From JAKALQ01 sp963978265 (GTDB lineage: Bacteria > Actinomycetota > Actinomycetes > S36-B12 > UBA5976), in assembly GCA_963978265.1 (NCBI GenBank), contig CAXBQV010000094.1:1-6214 (forward strand): DNA of 6,214 nucleotides, in the 5' to 3' direction. Made by a program: the position numbers and the translations under genes. Shown here piece after piece: positions 6,190-6,214 of this stretch (positions within the stretch are counted from its first letter, which is position 1; every line of letters starts with the position of its first letter). The notes beneath the pieces were generated by a model. The model ran no database searches and was not told the origin of the DNA. It was given only the letters and a program-made list of their open reading frames with translations.

Positions 6190-6214
6190 CCCGCCCTTAC
6201 ACAAGAGGGGTGGG
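6190..6214 (+). terminator. GC-rich hairpin after glnE, possible terminator at the window edge
   Basis: CCCGCCCTT (6190-6198) pairs with AGGGGTGGG (6206-6214) around a 7-base loop, giving a 9-bp stem with two G-U pairs in plus-strand RNA. Those two positions would be A-C mismatches in minus-strand RNA, so the plus-strand reading is favoured. It lies 21 bases after the glnE stop codon. Whether a T-tract follows cannot be seen because the window ends at the stem. Confidence 0.45.

Noticed and set aside
1..6214. Mobile element, CRISPR array, toxin-antitoxin or defence system
   Set aside because: No terminal inverted repeats, transposase or integrase motifs, regularly spaced repeats or small paired genes were seen. 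All four frames that hold up are metabolic or regulatory genes of known families.

Overview
The window is about 6.2 kb of GC-rich, densely coding DNA from what looks like an actinobacterium. The pantothenate enzyme and the glutamine synthetase both read most like the mycobacterial PanB and GlnA2 proteins I know. The set panB, nadE, GlnA2-type glutamine synthetase and glnE is, as I recall, loosely clustered in other actinobacteria. A deeper-branching class such as Acidimicrobiia is possible, but the sequence alone does not settle it.

Layout. On the minus strand lies a probable two-gene unit: nadE (2357 to 651), then panB (593 running off the left edge), with 57 bases between them. On the plus strand lies a tight two-gene unit: a glutamine synthetase (2442 to 3803), then glnE (3811 to 6168), with 7 bases between them. 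The two units diverge from an 84-base region (2358 to 2441) that must hold both promoters; a leaderless-type promoter for nadE can be proposed there. After glnE comes a GC-rich hairpin at the right edge. There is no gene-free stretch longer than 300 bases, and I see no tRNA, rRNA, CRISPR array, insertion sequence or phage gene.

How the genes work together. All four sit close to nitrogen and cofactor metabolism. NadE uses glutamine as amide donor to finish NAD+, and PanB makes the first committed intermediate of pantothenate and coenzyme A. The GlnA2-type enzyme makes glutamine or a gamma-glutamyl amide, and GlnE normally adds AMP to glutamine synthetase and removes it.

What is odd. The two outer genes both depart from their families near the window edges. 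GlnE stops at 785 residues, just before the third catalytic acidic residue of its C-terminal adenylyltransferase domain, so the adenylylating half should be dead while the de-adenylylating half looks complete. PanB leaves the family pattern after about residue 173, in a rare-codon stretch that holds a good ribosome binding site and an in-frame ATG. These may be real rearrangements, a lineage-specific insertion (panB), or assembly joins. The glutamine synthetase carries an extra loop of about 8 residues beside its active-site flap, and a Tyr in a YELPP context resembling the GlnE target site. I found no clear new multi-gene system.
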